Assembly: GCF_004345825.1 (NCBI RefSeq)
Contig: NZ_SLXM01000012.1
Coordinates: forward strand, 1-56,406
Direction: 5' to 3'
DNA from: Tenacibaculum skagerrakense
GTDB lineage: Bacteria; Bacteroidota; Bacteroidia; Flavobacteriales; Flavobacteriaceae
DNA length: 56,406 bases
Both the position numbers and the translations under genes were made by a program. This document shows, in pieces, positions 35,646 through 45,281 of the stretch. The notes below the pieces were generated by a model, which was given only the letters and a program-made list of their open reading frames with translations, was not told where the DNA came from and did not search any database. The stretch's first letter is position 1. Each line of letters starts with the position of its first letter.

Positions 35646-35949
35646 TATACAAATACCTTACTAGTGCTTTCTTTTCCTGTTTCTCGTTTATATCTAGTAG
35701 CTCACTATTCTCTGAAAATTCAAATCGAATGATTCCTTTTACAATTGGGTAATTCGATTCAATAACAAAAGGAGTATCGTCTGCTACTATACGCATTCCT
35801 GAACCGTCCTTTACCAATAGCGGAATACTTGGGCTTATCACAAATACCTCTAACTTTACAATGCCTCTACACTTCTCTTTCTTAGCAAAGTCAATTTGAA
35901 AATCATCGGTAAACGTTTCTATAGCATATCCTACATTCATAATTAACAT
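35635..35949 (-). CDS. Small beta-rich protein of the operon
   Basis: A 104-residue soluble protein, mainly strands (GIVKLEVFVISPSIPLLV, IVKGIIRFEFSEN). Start ATG 35949 overlaps the upstream stop; ATG 35940 is possible. A small jelly-roll-like or receptor-like virion protein would fit the length, but this is inference. Confidence 0.55.
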   Translation of the reverse strand: MLIMNVGYAIETFTDDFQIDFAKKEKCRGIVKLEVFVISPSIPLLVKDGSGMRIVADDTPFVIESNYPIVKGIIRFEFSENSELLDINEKQEKKALVRYLYSEK

Positions 35950-36392
35950 CCGCAGTTATCCGATTCGATGATAAACACAAACTCTCCTAAAATGGGCTTG
36001 CCCGTAATAGTCTCCCAAGCAATACTGATGCGCTCATTGCTACTTTGAAAATCTAGTTCCTTAAATCCTAAACCATAACCGCCCTTTTTATGCTCATAAT
36101 CCTTTATATCGGTTGGTTCTGTTAGCAAATGCCCTCTACTGTCTTTTAAAGTAATATTAGTATGTGAGAGCATACTGGTAAGTGAAAAATTTGGATTGAT
36201 AACACCACCTTCTCCCGAACTGAGTGTAGGTATTGTATCAGGTAAGTATGAAATAAAATACGCTCCTTTTACTTTTCCTGAAGGAATGGTATCGTGTATT
36301 TCATTTTCCAAATACTCACTAAAATCTTTTACTAGTGGGTTTAGCTTTAATAACTCCTTGTTTACCTGTATGCGTTTAAATATCCTTTTCAT
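35943..36392 (-). CDS. Hypothetical protein of the operon
   Basis: A 149-residue soluble protein with a basic N-terminus (MKRIFKRIQVNKELLKL) and strands such as GAYFISYLPDTIPTLSSG and ERISIAWETITG. It ends with DNCGC. Overlaps the next gene by seven bases. No family recognised; predicted to be mainly beta after residue 40. Confidence 0.55.
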   Translation of the reverse strand: MKRIFKRIQVNKELLKLNPLVKDFSEYLENEIHDTIPSGKVKGAYFISYLPDTIPTLSSGEGGVINPNFSLTSMLSHTNITLKDSRGHLLTEPTDIKDYEHKKGGYGLGFKELDFQSSNERISIAWETITGKPILGEFVFIIESDNCGC

Positions 36393-36457
36393 GCGTTTGT
36401 TGTTTTAAAACCTTGCGCCTATATCGGCGCAAAGTTTTGGTTTACTACTAGAGCTAC

Positions 36458-37045
36458 TTATCGTTTTTGATAGGTCACAAAACCTGATAATCTCGCAGAG
36501 GCAAACAGTGCCTTTCCTGTCTCTAAATCCAATCTCGCTCCCTCTGGGTATTGAATCTCAATCTCGGTAATGGTATCATCTTCCAATAAGGCAAAAGAGC
36601 CTAACTTAAAGTAATGATTGCCATTCTCGGTAGAGGCTAACATATCGCTAATAGGTAGCTCGATTAAAATCTCATTCTTTTGCTTTACCACTAAAGTAGA
36701 TTGCATCAGAACATTCGGCATTTGAGACAAACTATACGCCACATCTTGCTCTCCAGTATTTGCATCAGCGATAGCATATTTCATCGTAATACCACTTGCC
36801 ACAAAAACACGCCCCTTTACAAGACTATTTCCGTCAAAGTTGGTCACGCCTCGCTTGGCAACCGACGAACCCGTTAGTAAGGAAACCGTACCTCCGATAT
36901 CTACCTTTTTATTGGCATATAAAAAGCTTGGCATCGGTTTCATAGCACTAATGTTCCACTTCTCATTCTCCTTACGCATCGAGTTTTTATACTTTAAATA
37001 CTCGGTAATTCTCAAATACGGCTCTTCGTTTCTTAAAAAATTCAT
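36458..37045 (-). CDS. Beta-rich 195-residue protein, candidate capsid-type protein
   Basis: A soluble protein without an anchor, unlike most of its neighbours. It looks beta-rich: VDIGGTVSLLTGS, LVKGRVFVASGITMKYAI, QKNEILIELPISDML, HYFKLGSFALLEDDTITE, ARLSGFVTYQKR. A length near 195 with about eight strands would suit a single jelly-roll fold. In an element without recognisable HK97-type capsid genes it is my best guess for a major virion protein; nothing in the sequence proves this. Comparison of a predicted structure with jelly-roll capsids would decide. Confidence 0.55.
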   Translation of the reverse strand: MNFLRNEEPYLRITEYLKYKNSMRKENEKWNISAMKPMPSFLYANKKVDIGGTVSLLTGSSVAKRGVTNFDGNSLVKGRVFVASGITMKYAIADANTGEQDVAYSLSQMPNVLMQSTLVVKQKNEILIELPISDMLASTENGNHYFKLGSFALLEDDTITEIEIQYPEGARLDLETGKALFASARLSGFVTYQKR

Positions 37046-37091
37046 CTTTCTTTTTCTTTTTTAATTAATTGTTTACTGTTTTTCTTTTTCT

Positions 37092-37508
37092 CTATTCTGC
37101 AAATTCTTGTACGTCCTCATACGCCACATCTTCGGCAATAAAATCATAGTTTGGACGCGTATAACTTGCTAAAAAATCACTACTGTCTAATCCCATATAA
37201 GAACTCGTTGGGTTTCCTAAAGCCTGCGCCATGATTTTGTTATCCTTGAACTTATCACCCAACCAATCTTTTAACAAATATCCTGCTTGAGTTACAGCTA
37301 CCGAAATGGCAATATCCTGCCCGATTTTTCTGCCTCTACTTTTTCTGTCTAAAACCGATGCACCTGCAATACCTCCCAAGACCAAACCCCATCTTTTTAA
37401 AGAAGTGTTCTTTACAGGTAGATGCTCTACTGCCAAACGTGAACCCGCAGCTCCAGCAGTCAAACTAGCCAAACTCACAAGGGAGTTTACAACTTTCTCT
37501 TTCTTCAT
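37092..37508 (-). CDS. Small membrane protein of the operon
   Basis: A 138-residue protein with Gly/Ala-rich hydrophobic segments (VSLASLTAGAAGSRLAV and GLVLGGIAGASVL) and a longer amphipathic stretch, then an acidic end. Gly-rich short helices like these are common in membrane proteins of internal-membrane viruses, but also elsewhere. No family recognised. Confidence 0.6.
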   Translation of the reverse strand: MKKEKVVNSLVSLASLTAGAAGSRLAVEHLPVKNTSLKRWGLVLGGIAGASVLDRKSRGRKIGQDIAISVAVTQAGYLLKDWLGDKFKDNKIMAQALGNPTSSYMGLDSSDFLASYTRPNYDFIAEDVAYEDVQEFAE

Positions 37509-37512
37509 AATG

Positions 37513-37941
37513 TTACTTTTTACTGATTAAATAAATGATTGTTCCAAAGGCTATTACCCCTGCCGTACCAATCCCTAAATACAATAAGGTATTATCCTTT
37601 TTTGGTGGCGATTGGTTTTTAAATTGTAGTTCCATAACACGCATTAGATTTTCAACCGAGGTCTGATTTGCCGCAGCCTGCTGTTCTAACTTAGCGAGTA
37701 ATTCAGGAGCGATGTTTTGTTGTCCTCCACTGGCATTTTGAACATAAACGGGCTTCCCATTTTTTGCCTGTTCAATCTGTGTCCATGTACCTCCGATAGT
37801 ATTTAAAATACCCATCAGATTTGCCCCATCCCAAAAACTACCGTCTCCATGAAGCCCACTTAGGGCTTGTCGCCTATCTTTTTTTCGTATCTCTTGCTCC
37901 TTTTGTTCAGCCAACAAAAAATGTGTCTTTACTAAATCCAT
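37513..37941 (-). CDS. C-terminally anchored protein of the operon
   Basis: A 142-residue protein: soluble helical N-terminal part with a Gly-rich stretch (GANLMGILNTIGGTW), then one C-terminal membrane helix (LLYLGIGTAGVIAFGTIIYLI) and a short basic tail SKK. Four bases separate it from the next gene. No family recognised. Confidence 0.6.
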   Translation of the reverse strand: MDLVKTHFLLAEQKEQEIRKKDRRQALSGLHGDGSFWDGANLMGILNTIGGTWTQIEQAKNGKPVYVQNASGGQQNIAPELLAKLEQQAAANQTSVENLMRVMELQFKNQSPPKKDNTLLYLGIGTAGVIAFGTIIYLISKK

Positions 37942-37955
37942 AGCTCTTTTTTTAA

Positions 37956-38663
37956 TTACACTTGTACTACTCTTCTTTTCCTTTTTGGCTTACGCATCTG
38001 CACATACACAAGTGCGCCTACTAGTGCTAATCCTCCTGCAATAGGCAAAGCATTTTCTTTAAGCTTACCGATAATCGATTTTGTTTTGGCGTTTTGTAAG
38101 GAAATAGGATTGTCCGTTGACGTTGCTACTACCTTATTGTCTCGCTCGGCTTTATAGCGTGCTATTTTCTCTCGTAACACAACTATCTGCCCCTTAATAG
38201 CCTCTAACTTGGTGCGATTGCTTGCAATTACCTGATTGGCTGTTGTGATACCCGCTCGTTGCTGCTCTTCTAGTGTCTCAAACGCTCCTTTGATTTCTCC
38301 TAGTGACTTTTCAGCACTTCGCAAACTCTCCTCTGCTTTCTTGCGTTTTGAAACCGCTCCATTACACCATGCACCTAGTCCTAAAGCATCTGCAATCCCT
38401 TGTTCTTGATTGAGTTTTATCTGTTCACTCTTAATCTCTTCTTCCAAGCGTCTCACTTCTTTCTTTAAAGACTCCCACTCTGCCGCTTGTTTTCCATTTT
38501 TAAGAGCCTCCATTTTTCTATCCCACTCCGCTTTCTCTGCCCAAACTCCCTTAGCCTGATTGTTCAATCTATCTGCAATCCCATTAGAGGGGCAAAAACC
38601 GTCAAACCAACCATTCAGCCCTCGTGTAGGGCTTTTGTTAATTGTGTCAAATTCTTCATTCAT
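37956..38663 (-). CDS. Coiled-coil protein with C-terminal anchor
   Basis: A 235-residue protein. A Cys-containing N-terminal part (GWFDGFCPSNGIADRLNN) is followed by coiled coil (about 60-190), one membrane helix (ALPIAGGLALVGALVYVQM) and a strongly basic tail (RKPKRKRRVVQ). It shares this end with the 516-residue and 142-residue proteins. No family recognised. Confidence 0.6.
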   Translation of the reverse strand: MNEEFDTINKSPTRGLNGWFDGFCPSNGIADRLNNQAKGVWAEKAEWDRKMEALKNGKQAAEWESLKKEVRRLEEEIKSEQIKLNQEQGIADALGLGAWCNGAVSKRKKAEESLRSAEKSLGEIKGAFETLEEQQRAGITTANQVIASNRTKLEAIKGQIVVLREKIARYKAERDNKVVATSTDNPISLQNAKTKSIIGKLKENALPIAGGLALVGALVYVQMRKPKRKRRVVQV

Positions 38664-38668
38664 AACTG

Positions 38669-40219
38669 TTACCTTTTTTTAAAATACACATACAATAAAG
38701 CCGATACCAAACCTCCAATACCCAATTGCATCTTTAAAGCCTTGCGCTTTTTTGCGCTTTTATCCTCTGCAATGGTCTGGGCAAATCGAGCCTCATAATC
38801 CCTTAATGCAAGCTCATTGGCTGTGAGTTCTCCTTGTGCCTTTTCTTTGAGTTGCTCTACATAATCCGTATCGTATGCAAGCCAAATACGATACAATTCT
38901 CGTTGTAGTGGTTGTTCAAAATAATAGAGCATTTCCCCTCCTAAAGTTGCCTTTTCTCTAAGGTCAATAATCTTGTTAATAATTGGGGTAATTTCTTTTT
39001 CATACGCCTTTTCCCTGCCGTCTGTATATAGCTGTGCTAAGCGTGTTAGATTTCCTTGAAGCCAAGTATGTATGTTTGCTTCAAATGGAAATATTGGGGC
39101 TACCTTTTTGGTGTTTTCTTCTTCTCTTAAAACAATAAAACGGTAGTCTGCTACAATAGGGTTGGTATCATTAGGAACAACAAAATACAAGGTGCGACTA
39201 TTTACATTGGCTCTCTTGGTAAACTCCTCTATAGTATATCTTGTATTTACCTTTTTAAACTCCTTGTAAAAATTATCAATAAAGATTTTTAACTTCTCGG
39301 CAAAGGCTAAGGCATTTGCTAAAGTCTCTGCGTCGCAATGCTCAAAAGAACTATAAGCCGTCTCATTGCGCAAATGGGCAATTCCTAAATCAACTTCCTT
39401 AAAAATCTCGTTGAACAAGTGCTGGATTCTAGCCCTGTTGCTGTAAAGAATAGCATCGCCTAAATCATCTATCTTAACCTGTAATTTGTCTCTTAGGTCA
39501 CGACGAATTTTAAGCTCCACTACAGAAGCATCATACACCGAACCACTACATGAGTTCATCTCAGCTATAAACTCATCAACTGCATAGCTTACAAGTTTGC
39601 CTACTCCCTCGGTAATAGACGAGCCAACACCTCCCGATAATCCAGTAGTGTTTGCAGCAATAAAAACATCATCAGACTTGTATATGTGTTGCTCCTTAAA
39701 TGTTTTTAATGTGCCGTCAATAGTATAATATCCCTTTTCTAAATCGTATGTGTGTTGATTTTTAGGAACAATAACGTACACATGACTAAATCCCTCCCCC
39801 TCGTTGGTGACCACCCTGCGCAGGTAATGTGAAACACCGCAATTCTGTAAAACACAGCTAGCGAAAATGCTATAGCTCTTACAATCCAAGCCCTCTGCTC
39901 GTGTTGTCCAAGCACAGGCAGGACTTCGTAATAACTGGTCGTACTCATCTATTTTATATTGTAGATGCTCGTACAAAAAGCCGTGTAACTTCTTACATAA
40001 TTTATCAAGAGGTAGGCTCGCAAACTCTTTTTTGGAAAGTAACGCCGTGTGGTGCTTATATCTCTTTGACCACATTGCCATACTATCAATAGCAACCTTG
40101 GTATTGCCACTCGCAATTTTAGTACTGCTACAATCACTAAACGGAATTAAATCATCGTATTTCCTTCCCTTTTTTAGTGGACGGTATAATATGGTATTGA
40201 TTGCTTTACTATTCACCAT
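38669..40219 (-). CDS. Transglutaminase-like cysteine protease with C-terminal anchor
   Basis: A 516-residue protein. Residues ~105-190 hold GLDCKSYSIFASCVLQNCGV, then FSHVYVIVP and YTIDGTL: the Cys-His-Asp order of transglutaminase-like folds. The rest is helical, ending in one membrane helix (GIGGLVSALLYVYF) with a KKR tail. It is the first gene of the long minus-strand operon. It may process or cross-link operon products, or act on the host envelope. Start ATG 40219. Confidence 0.7.
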   Translation of the reverse strand: MVNSKAINTILYRPLKKGRKYDDLIPFSDCSSTKIASGNTKVAIDSMAMWSKRYKHHTALLSKKEFASLPLDKLCKKLHGFLYEHLQYKIDEYDQLLRSPACAWTTRAEGLDCKSYSIFASCVLQNCGVSHYLRRVVTNEGEGFSHVYVIVPKNQHTYDLEKGYYTIDGTLKTFKEQHIYKSDDVFIAANTTGLSGGVGSSITEGVGKLVSYAVDEFIAEMNSCSGSVYDASVVELKIRRDLRDKLQVKIDDLGDAILYSNRARIQHLFNEIFKEVDLGIAHLRNETAYSSFEHCDAETLANALAFAEKLKIFIDNFYKEFKKVNTRYTIEEFTKRANVNSRTLYFVVPNDTNPIVADYRFIVLREEENTKKVAPIFPFEANIHTWLQGNLTRLAQLYTDGREKAYEKEITPIINKIIDLREKATLGGEMLYYFEQPLQRELYRIWLAYDTDYVEQLKEKAQGELTANELALRDYEARFAQTIAEDKSAKKRKALKMQLGIGGLVSALLYVYFKKR

Positions 40220-40397
40220 TTTCTTTTTCTTACTGCTAAAGTAAGGTGATGATAAAGAGTGCTTTTAGGATTGGAAAGGTTTAGTGAAGTTTAGTAAAGG
40301 TTCGTTAGTTTTTGTGAGGATTTGAAACTTAGGAGTAATAAAACATCTTCTTTTTACAGCACCTCTGTATTGAATAGAAATAATTATTTTACTTTAG

Positions 40398-40413
40398 TAG
40401 CTTAATTAAGCTA
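40398..40413. promoter_or_regulatory. 16-bp perfect palindrome before mod
   Basis: TAGCTTAATTAAGCTA, 30 bases upstream of the mod start and in the region divergent to the minus-strand operon. A dimeric regulator could bind here. No full promoter consensus is visible nearby. Confidence 0.45.
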
Positions 40414-40443
40414 TAGAAAATAAGACCTAAACATTTTAACCTT

Positions 40444-42270
40444 ATGGACGGAACAAGTCTTACTCCTGAACAAGAAAAATTAAACACTCTTAAACAAGTA
40501 TTACCAGAGGTATTTACCGAAGGTAAAGTAGATTGGGAAAAACTTAAAGCTACACTTGGAGAAGATATTAATTTCTCTAACGAACGTTATGTTTTAAACT
40601 GGGCAGGAAAAAGTGAAGCCTTTAAAGTATTACAAGCACCTACGACAAAAACACTCGTGCCTGCTAAAGACGAAAGCGTAAATTTTGACGATACGGAACA
40701 TATTTTTATTGAGGGAGAAAACTTGGAAGTGCTGAAAGTGCTTCAAAAAAGCTACTTCGGTAAGGTGAAAATGATTTACATAGACCCACCATACAATACA
40801 GGAAACGACTCGTTTATTTATCCAGACAAATTCTCTGAAACCAAAGAAGAATACGAAAAACGTGTTGGCGATAAGGACGAAGAGGGCTACATGACTAAAG
40901 ATGGTATGTTCAAAAAGAATAGTAAAGAAAATGGACAATACCATAGCAATTGGCTCAATATGATGATGCCTCGACTTTACTTAGCAAAAAACTTACTTAA
41001 ACAAGATGGAGTCATTTTTATATCCATTGACGATAATGAAGTGCATAACCTTAGGCTTTTGATGAATGAAATTTTCGGAGAGGAGAATTTTGTCGGAAAT
41101 GTTGTTTGGAAACACACAGAGCAAAGCAAAAATGATGAACGATTCTTTTCAAGGCAGTTTAATTATCAATTGGTTTATATAAAATCAGATGACACACCAA
41201 ATTTCAGGTTTCCAAGAACGGGAGAAGATAATAAAAACTACTCTAATCCTGATAATGACCCAAATGGTGATTGGCGAAGTGGAGATGTAAGAAGCCCAAA
41301 TTTCAGAAAGACTTTATGCTTCGATATTAAAACACCAAATGGAAATGTAATTCCGCCACCAGAAAAAGGTTGGAGATGGAAAGAAGAAACAATAAATGAG
41401 AAAATTGAATCAGGTGAAATAGTTTTCAATTCGGATGAAACCAAGATAATTCGAAAAATATACTTGGCAAATCAAGAAGGAAGAGTGCCTGAAAACTTGT
41501 GGCAAGGAGAATTGTATGGAACTACAAGAATGGCAAATGCAGAAATTAAGCAATTATTCGAGGAACTGACGATTTTCGATACACCAAAACCGTCTCAACT
41601 CGTTAAGCGAGTAATGCAACTTTTTCACAACGAAAAGGACTTCCTAGTCCTTGATTTCTTTTCAGGTTCAGGAACCACCGCAGATGCAGTTATGCAAATA
41701 AATACTGAGGATGATGGAAACAGAAAATGTATCTCTGTTCAGTTAGCCGAAAAATGTTATGAAGATTCCGAAGCCTATAAAGCAGGTTATAAAACTATAG
41801 CTGATATAGCGAAAGAAAGAATAAGAAGAGCTGGAAAAAAAATACAAGAGGAAAATCCTGAATTTAAGGGAGATTTAGGATTTAAAGTCCTAAAACTTTC
41901 AGACAGTAACTTTAAGCAATGGCAACAAATTACAGGCAAAGACAAACAGGCTTTAGAGGAGCAAATGAAACTGTTTGTTGACCCAGTTGCAAAAAATGCC
42001 ACCACCGAAAATATGGTGTATGAACTCTTGCTCAAAAGTGGCAAAGACTTAAACAGCACTATTGAATCAAAAGAGGGTTTTTATGCCATTAATGAAACGG
42101 AACTCGTATTGATTTTGGAAAAAGCCAATCAAGAAATCATTGATTCAGTTATTGCAAGTAAGCCACAAAAAGTAATAGCATTAGACAAGTTATTTCAAGG
42201 TAATGACCAACTAAAAACTAATGCTTCTTTACAAATGAAAGATGCAGGTGTAGAATTTAAAACAATTTAA
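40444..42270 (+). CDS. mod: Type III restriction-modification DNA methyltransferase
   Basis: A 608-residue adenine methyltransferase of the beta type: catalytic DPPY at ~114-117 (IDPPYNTGND) comes before the AdoMet-binding motif FSGSGTTADA at ~405. It transfers a methyl group to adenine in the recognition site and supplies recognition to the Res partner. The middle part (about 220-340) is where specificity usually lies. It is the first gene of a three-gene operon with res, ended by the terminator at 45304. It lies inside the 32-kb element and is probably cargo for defence or exclusion of rivals. Confidence 0.9.
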   Translation: MDGTSLTPEQEKLNTLKQVLPEVFTEGKVDWEKLKATLGEDINFSNERYVLNWAGKSEAFKVLQAPTTKTLVPAKDESVNFDDTEHIFIEGENLEVLKVLQKSYFGKVKMIYIDPPYNTGNDSFIYPDKFSETKEEYEKRVGDKDEEGYMTKDGMFKKNSKENGQYHSNWLNMMMPRLYLAKNLLKQDGVIFISIDDNEVHNLRLLMNEIFGEENFVGNVVWKHTEQSKNDERFFSRQFNYQLVYIKSDDTPNFRFPRTGEDNKNYSNPDNDPNGDWRSGDVRSPNFRKTLCFDIKTPNGNVIPPPEKGWRWKEETINEKIESGEIVFNSDETKIIRKIYLANQEGRVPENLWQGELYGTTRMANAEIKQLFEELTIFDTPKPSQLVKRVMQLFHNEKDFLVLDFFSGSGTTADAVMQINTEDDGNRKCISVQLAEKCYEDSEAYKAGYKTIADIAKERIRRAGKKIQEENPEFKGDLGFKVLKLSDSNFKQWQQITGKDKQALEEQMKLFVDPVAKNATTENMVYELLLKSGKDLNSTIESKEGFYAINETELVLILEKANQEIIDSVIASKPQKVIALDKLFQGNDQLKTNASLQMKDAGVEFKTI

Positions 42271-42271
42271 A

Positions 42272-42586
42272 ATGTGCGAAGAAACAATTTCTGATGGCAT
42301 AATTATTGGCGCTGTAGGTGGTGCAATCGCTGGATTAGTAATTTGGATAGCTGACCTTTGCAGAAAATGGATTTTAAAATATTGTGACACAAAAAGAGTT
42401 GAAAATTGGCTAAAAAAGAATACCAAACCGAACCATTCAAAAGAATGGCGTTCAACTAGAGTTATAGCCAGCCATAATAATCTTCCAGAGGATAGGGTAA
42501 ATTACATCTGTAGTTATTCAAAAAAAATTGAATTAAATAAAAAAGATGGAAATGAATCAGATGAAATTTGGAAATACAAAGAATAG
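42272..42586 (+). CDS. Small membrane/HTH-like protein between mod and res
   Basis: A 104-residue protein: one Gly/Ala-rich membrane segment (IIIGAVGGAIAGLVIWIADL, residues 10-29) followed by a soluble part with WRSTRVIASHNNLPEDRVNYI, which looks like a short winged-helix motif. It starts one base after the mod stop and ends three bases before res, so it belongs to the operon. Small genes at this place are not part of classical type III systems. Role unknown; regulation or membrane tethering is possible. Confidence 0.7.
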   Translation: MCEETISDGIIIGAVGGAIAGLVIWIADLCRKWILKYCDTKRVENWLKKNTKPNHSKEWRSTRVIASHNNLPEDRVNYICSYSKKIELNKKDGNESDEIWKYKE

Positions 42587-42589
42587 AAT

Positions 42590-45256
42590 ATGAAGTTAAC
42601 ATTCGATTCCAACCTACAATATCAGCAAGACGCCATAAAGTCCATAACAGACTTGTTTGAAGGGCAACCTTTAGAGGATTCCATAATGGAATTTAACCTA
42701 AAGGAAGAAGGTACTTTAGACCTAATAAATGGCGTAAGTAACAACCTAATCTTGTCAGAAGAGCAAATCTTAAAAAACTTGCAATCGGTTCAAGAGCAAA
42801 ACGATATTGAGCAAAGTAAGAATTTAGACGGAATGCACTTTTCTATTGAAATGGAAACAGGAACGGGAAAGACCTATGTGTACTTGCGAAGCATTTATGA
42901 ACTCAATAAAGCCTATGGCTTTAAAAAGTTTGTGATTGTTGTTCCGTCTGTGGCAATTCGAGAAGGTGTTTTAAAAAACTTGGAAATAACTCACGAGCAT
43001 TTCCAAAACCTGTACGACAATATTCCACTTAATTTTCAGGTGTATGATAGCTCAAAAGTTTCAACTTTAAGAGGTTTTGCAACCAATAACAACATTGAAG
43101 TTTTGGTAATTAACATTGATTCGTTTGCCAAAGACCAAAATATTATCAACCAACCACATTACAGAGCCAACGGAAGAAAACCCATTGAATTTATTCAGTC
43201 TGTAAATCCAATAGTTATTGTTGACGAGCCACAAAATATGGAAACCGAAAAACGTATTTCGGCTATTGAAAACCTAAATGGACTTTGTACACTTCGCTAT
43301 TCGGCAACACACAGAAATCAATACAACCTTACTTACAGCTTAAATCCTGTAAAAGCCTACGATTTAGGTTTGGTTAAACAGATTGAAGTAGATTCAATAG
43401 TTGAAGAAAACGCATATAATGATGCTTTTGTACAGGTAGATTCTATCAAAGCGACTAAAACAAAGGTTACAGCAAAAGTTTCAATCAATGTAAACGACAA
43501 AGGAGGCGTAAAAAAGAAATCTGTTTCCGTGAAAGTTGGAGACGATTTATACAAACTATCCAACGAACGAGAAATTTACTCAGATGGCTATATCATTGAA
43601 GAGATAGACGCAACAAACAATTGTATTTCTATTTCAAACGGAAATCTTTTGTACAAAGGAGACAGTCAAGGTGGATTGAATGATGAAGTGATGGAATTTC
43701 AAATTCGCAAAACGGTTGAAGAACATTTAAAGAAAGAGAAACGCCTAAACAAATTAGGAATAAAAGTGCTTTCGCTGTTCTTCATCGACAAGGTTGCCAA
43801 CTACAGACATTACGATTCAGCAGGAAATCCGCACAAAGGAAAATTTGCAGAATGGTTTGAAGAAATCTACCAGGAATACATTTCAAAACCTGCATTTAAG
43901 GAATTAAACAGGTTTCCTGTCAATGAAGTTCACAATGGCTATTTCTCACAAGACAAAAAAGGAAAATTCAAAGACACTTCAGGCGAAACAAAAGCAGATG
44001 ACGACACTTACAGTCTGATAATGAAAGACAAAGAAAAGTTGTTGGATATTGATAACTCGCTTCGTTTTATATTCTCGCATTCAGCACTTCGAGAAGGTTG
44101 GGATAATCCGAATGTATTTCAGATTTGTACTTTAAATGAAACTAAATCCGACATAAAAAAACGTCAAGAAATTGGAAGAGGTTTACGATTAGCGGTGAGG
44201 AAAACAGATGACGGAAAGTTGGAAAGAACTTATGACCAAAACATCAACCGATTAACAGTTATCGCCAATGAATCGTATGATGACTTTGCAAAAACTTTAC
44301 AAAAAGAAATCGAAGACGATTGTGGTGTAGAGTTTAAAGGTAGAATAAAAAACAAACGAGAGCGAACTACAATCAAATACAGAAAAGGATTTGAAGCTGA
44401 TCCAAAATTCTTGGAGATATGGGAAAACCTGAAAAAGAAAACGACTTATCGAGTGGACTATAAAACAGATGAGCTAATCACTTTTGCTTCAAAAGCGGTA
44501 AAAGATTTACCCGAAATCAAAGCACCTTCTATTCGTTCGACAAAGGTATCTATTAATATGTCTGACGAAGGTATTGAAGCAGAATATAAAGGAGAAAAGG
44601 TAGATTCATTTGACAATTACTCTTGGAAAATTCCAGACGTTTTAGGTTATATCCAAAGTAAAACAGAGTTAACTCGTTCAACCATTCAAGAAATTTTGAG
44701 CAAGTCTGACAGAATTGGAGATATTTTAATTAACCCACAATTGTTTTTAGACTTAACCACACAAGCCATAAAAAGAACTTTATATGATTTAATGATAGAC
44801 GGGATTAAGTATCATAAAATTGGAGGAGCCGATTACGAAATGACTCTTTTTAAAGCTCAAGAGTTAGAAGTTTATTTAAACGATTTTTCATTTAAAGTCA
44901 CGGATACATCCAAAACTATTTATGAGGAATTTATACCTTTAGATTCAGGTGTTGAAAGTAAATTTGCAAAAGATTGTGAATCAAGTGACCAAATTAAGTT
45001 CTATTTTAAACTCCCAAATTGGTTTAAAATTCCAACACCAATAGGGAATTACAATCCTGATTGGGCTTTAATATTTGAAGATGATAAGAAAATTTATTTT
45101 GTTGCTGAAACTAAAGAAACAGGAACACCAGAAGTTGATTTAACTAAATTAACTGGTGACGAACGACTGAAAATTAAATGCGGAAAAGCACACTTTAATG
45201 AATTTGACGAAATGGAATACAAAGTGGTTAACAAAGTAGGACAGTTGATAAGTTAG
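42590..45256 (+). CDS. res: Type III restriction enzyme, Res subunit
   Basis: An 888-residue helicase-nuclease. Walker A METGTGKT (~88-95), Walker B-like VDEPQNM (~211), later helicase motifs (EIGRGLRLAV near 525), and a C-terminal PD-(D/E)xK nuclease: NPDWALIFEDD (~822) with VAETKE (~840). It forms a complex with Mod and cuts unmodified DNA after ATP-driven movement. All key motifs are present, so it should be active. Three bases downstream of the small middle gene. Confidence 0.9.
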   Translation: MKLTFDSNLQYQQDAIKSITDLFEGQPLEDSIMEFNLKEEGTLDLINGVSNNLILSEEQILKNLQSVQEQNDIEQSKNLDGMHFSIEMETGTGKTYVYLRSIYELNKAYGFKKFVIVVPSVAIREGVLKNLEITHEHFQNLYDNIPLNFQVYDSSKVSTLRGFATNNNIEVLVINIDSFAKDQNIINQPHYRANGRKPIEFIQSVNPIVIVDEPQNMETEKRISAIENLNGLCTLRYSATHRNQYNLTYSLNPVKAYDLGLVKQIEVDSIVEENAYNDAFVQVDSIKATKTKVTAKVSINVNDKGGVKKKSVSVKVGDDLYKLSNEREIYSDGYIIEEIDATNNCISISNGNLLYKGDSQGGLNDEVMEFQIRKTVEEHLKKEKRLNKLGIKVLSLFFIDKVANYRHYDSAGNPHKGKFAEWFEEIYQEYISKPAFKELNRFPVNEVHNGYFSQDKKGKFKDTSGETKADDDTYSLIMKDKEKLLDIDNSLRFIFSHSALREGWDNPNVFQICTLNETKSDIKKRQEIGRGLRLAVRKTDDGKLERTYDQNINRLTVIANESYDDFAKTLQKEIEDDCGVEFKGRIKNKRERTTIKYRKGFEADPKFLEIWENLKKKTTYRVDYKTDELITFASKAVKDLPEIKAPSIRSTKVSINMSDEGIEAEYKGEKVDSFDNYSWKIPDVLGYIQSKTELTRSTIQEILSKSDRIGDILINPQLFLDLTTQAIKRTLYDLMIDGIKYHKIGGADYEMTLFKAQELEVYLNDFSFKVTDTSKTIYEEFIPLDSGVESKFAKDCESSDQIKFYFKLPNWFKIPTPIGNYNPDWALIFEDDKKIYFVAETKETGTPEVDLTKLTGDERLKIKCGKAHFNEFDEMEYKVVNKVGQLIS

Positions 45257-45281
45257 ATGACAAAATTTATTCATATCATCT

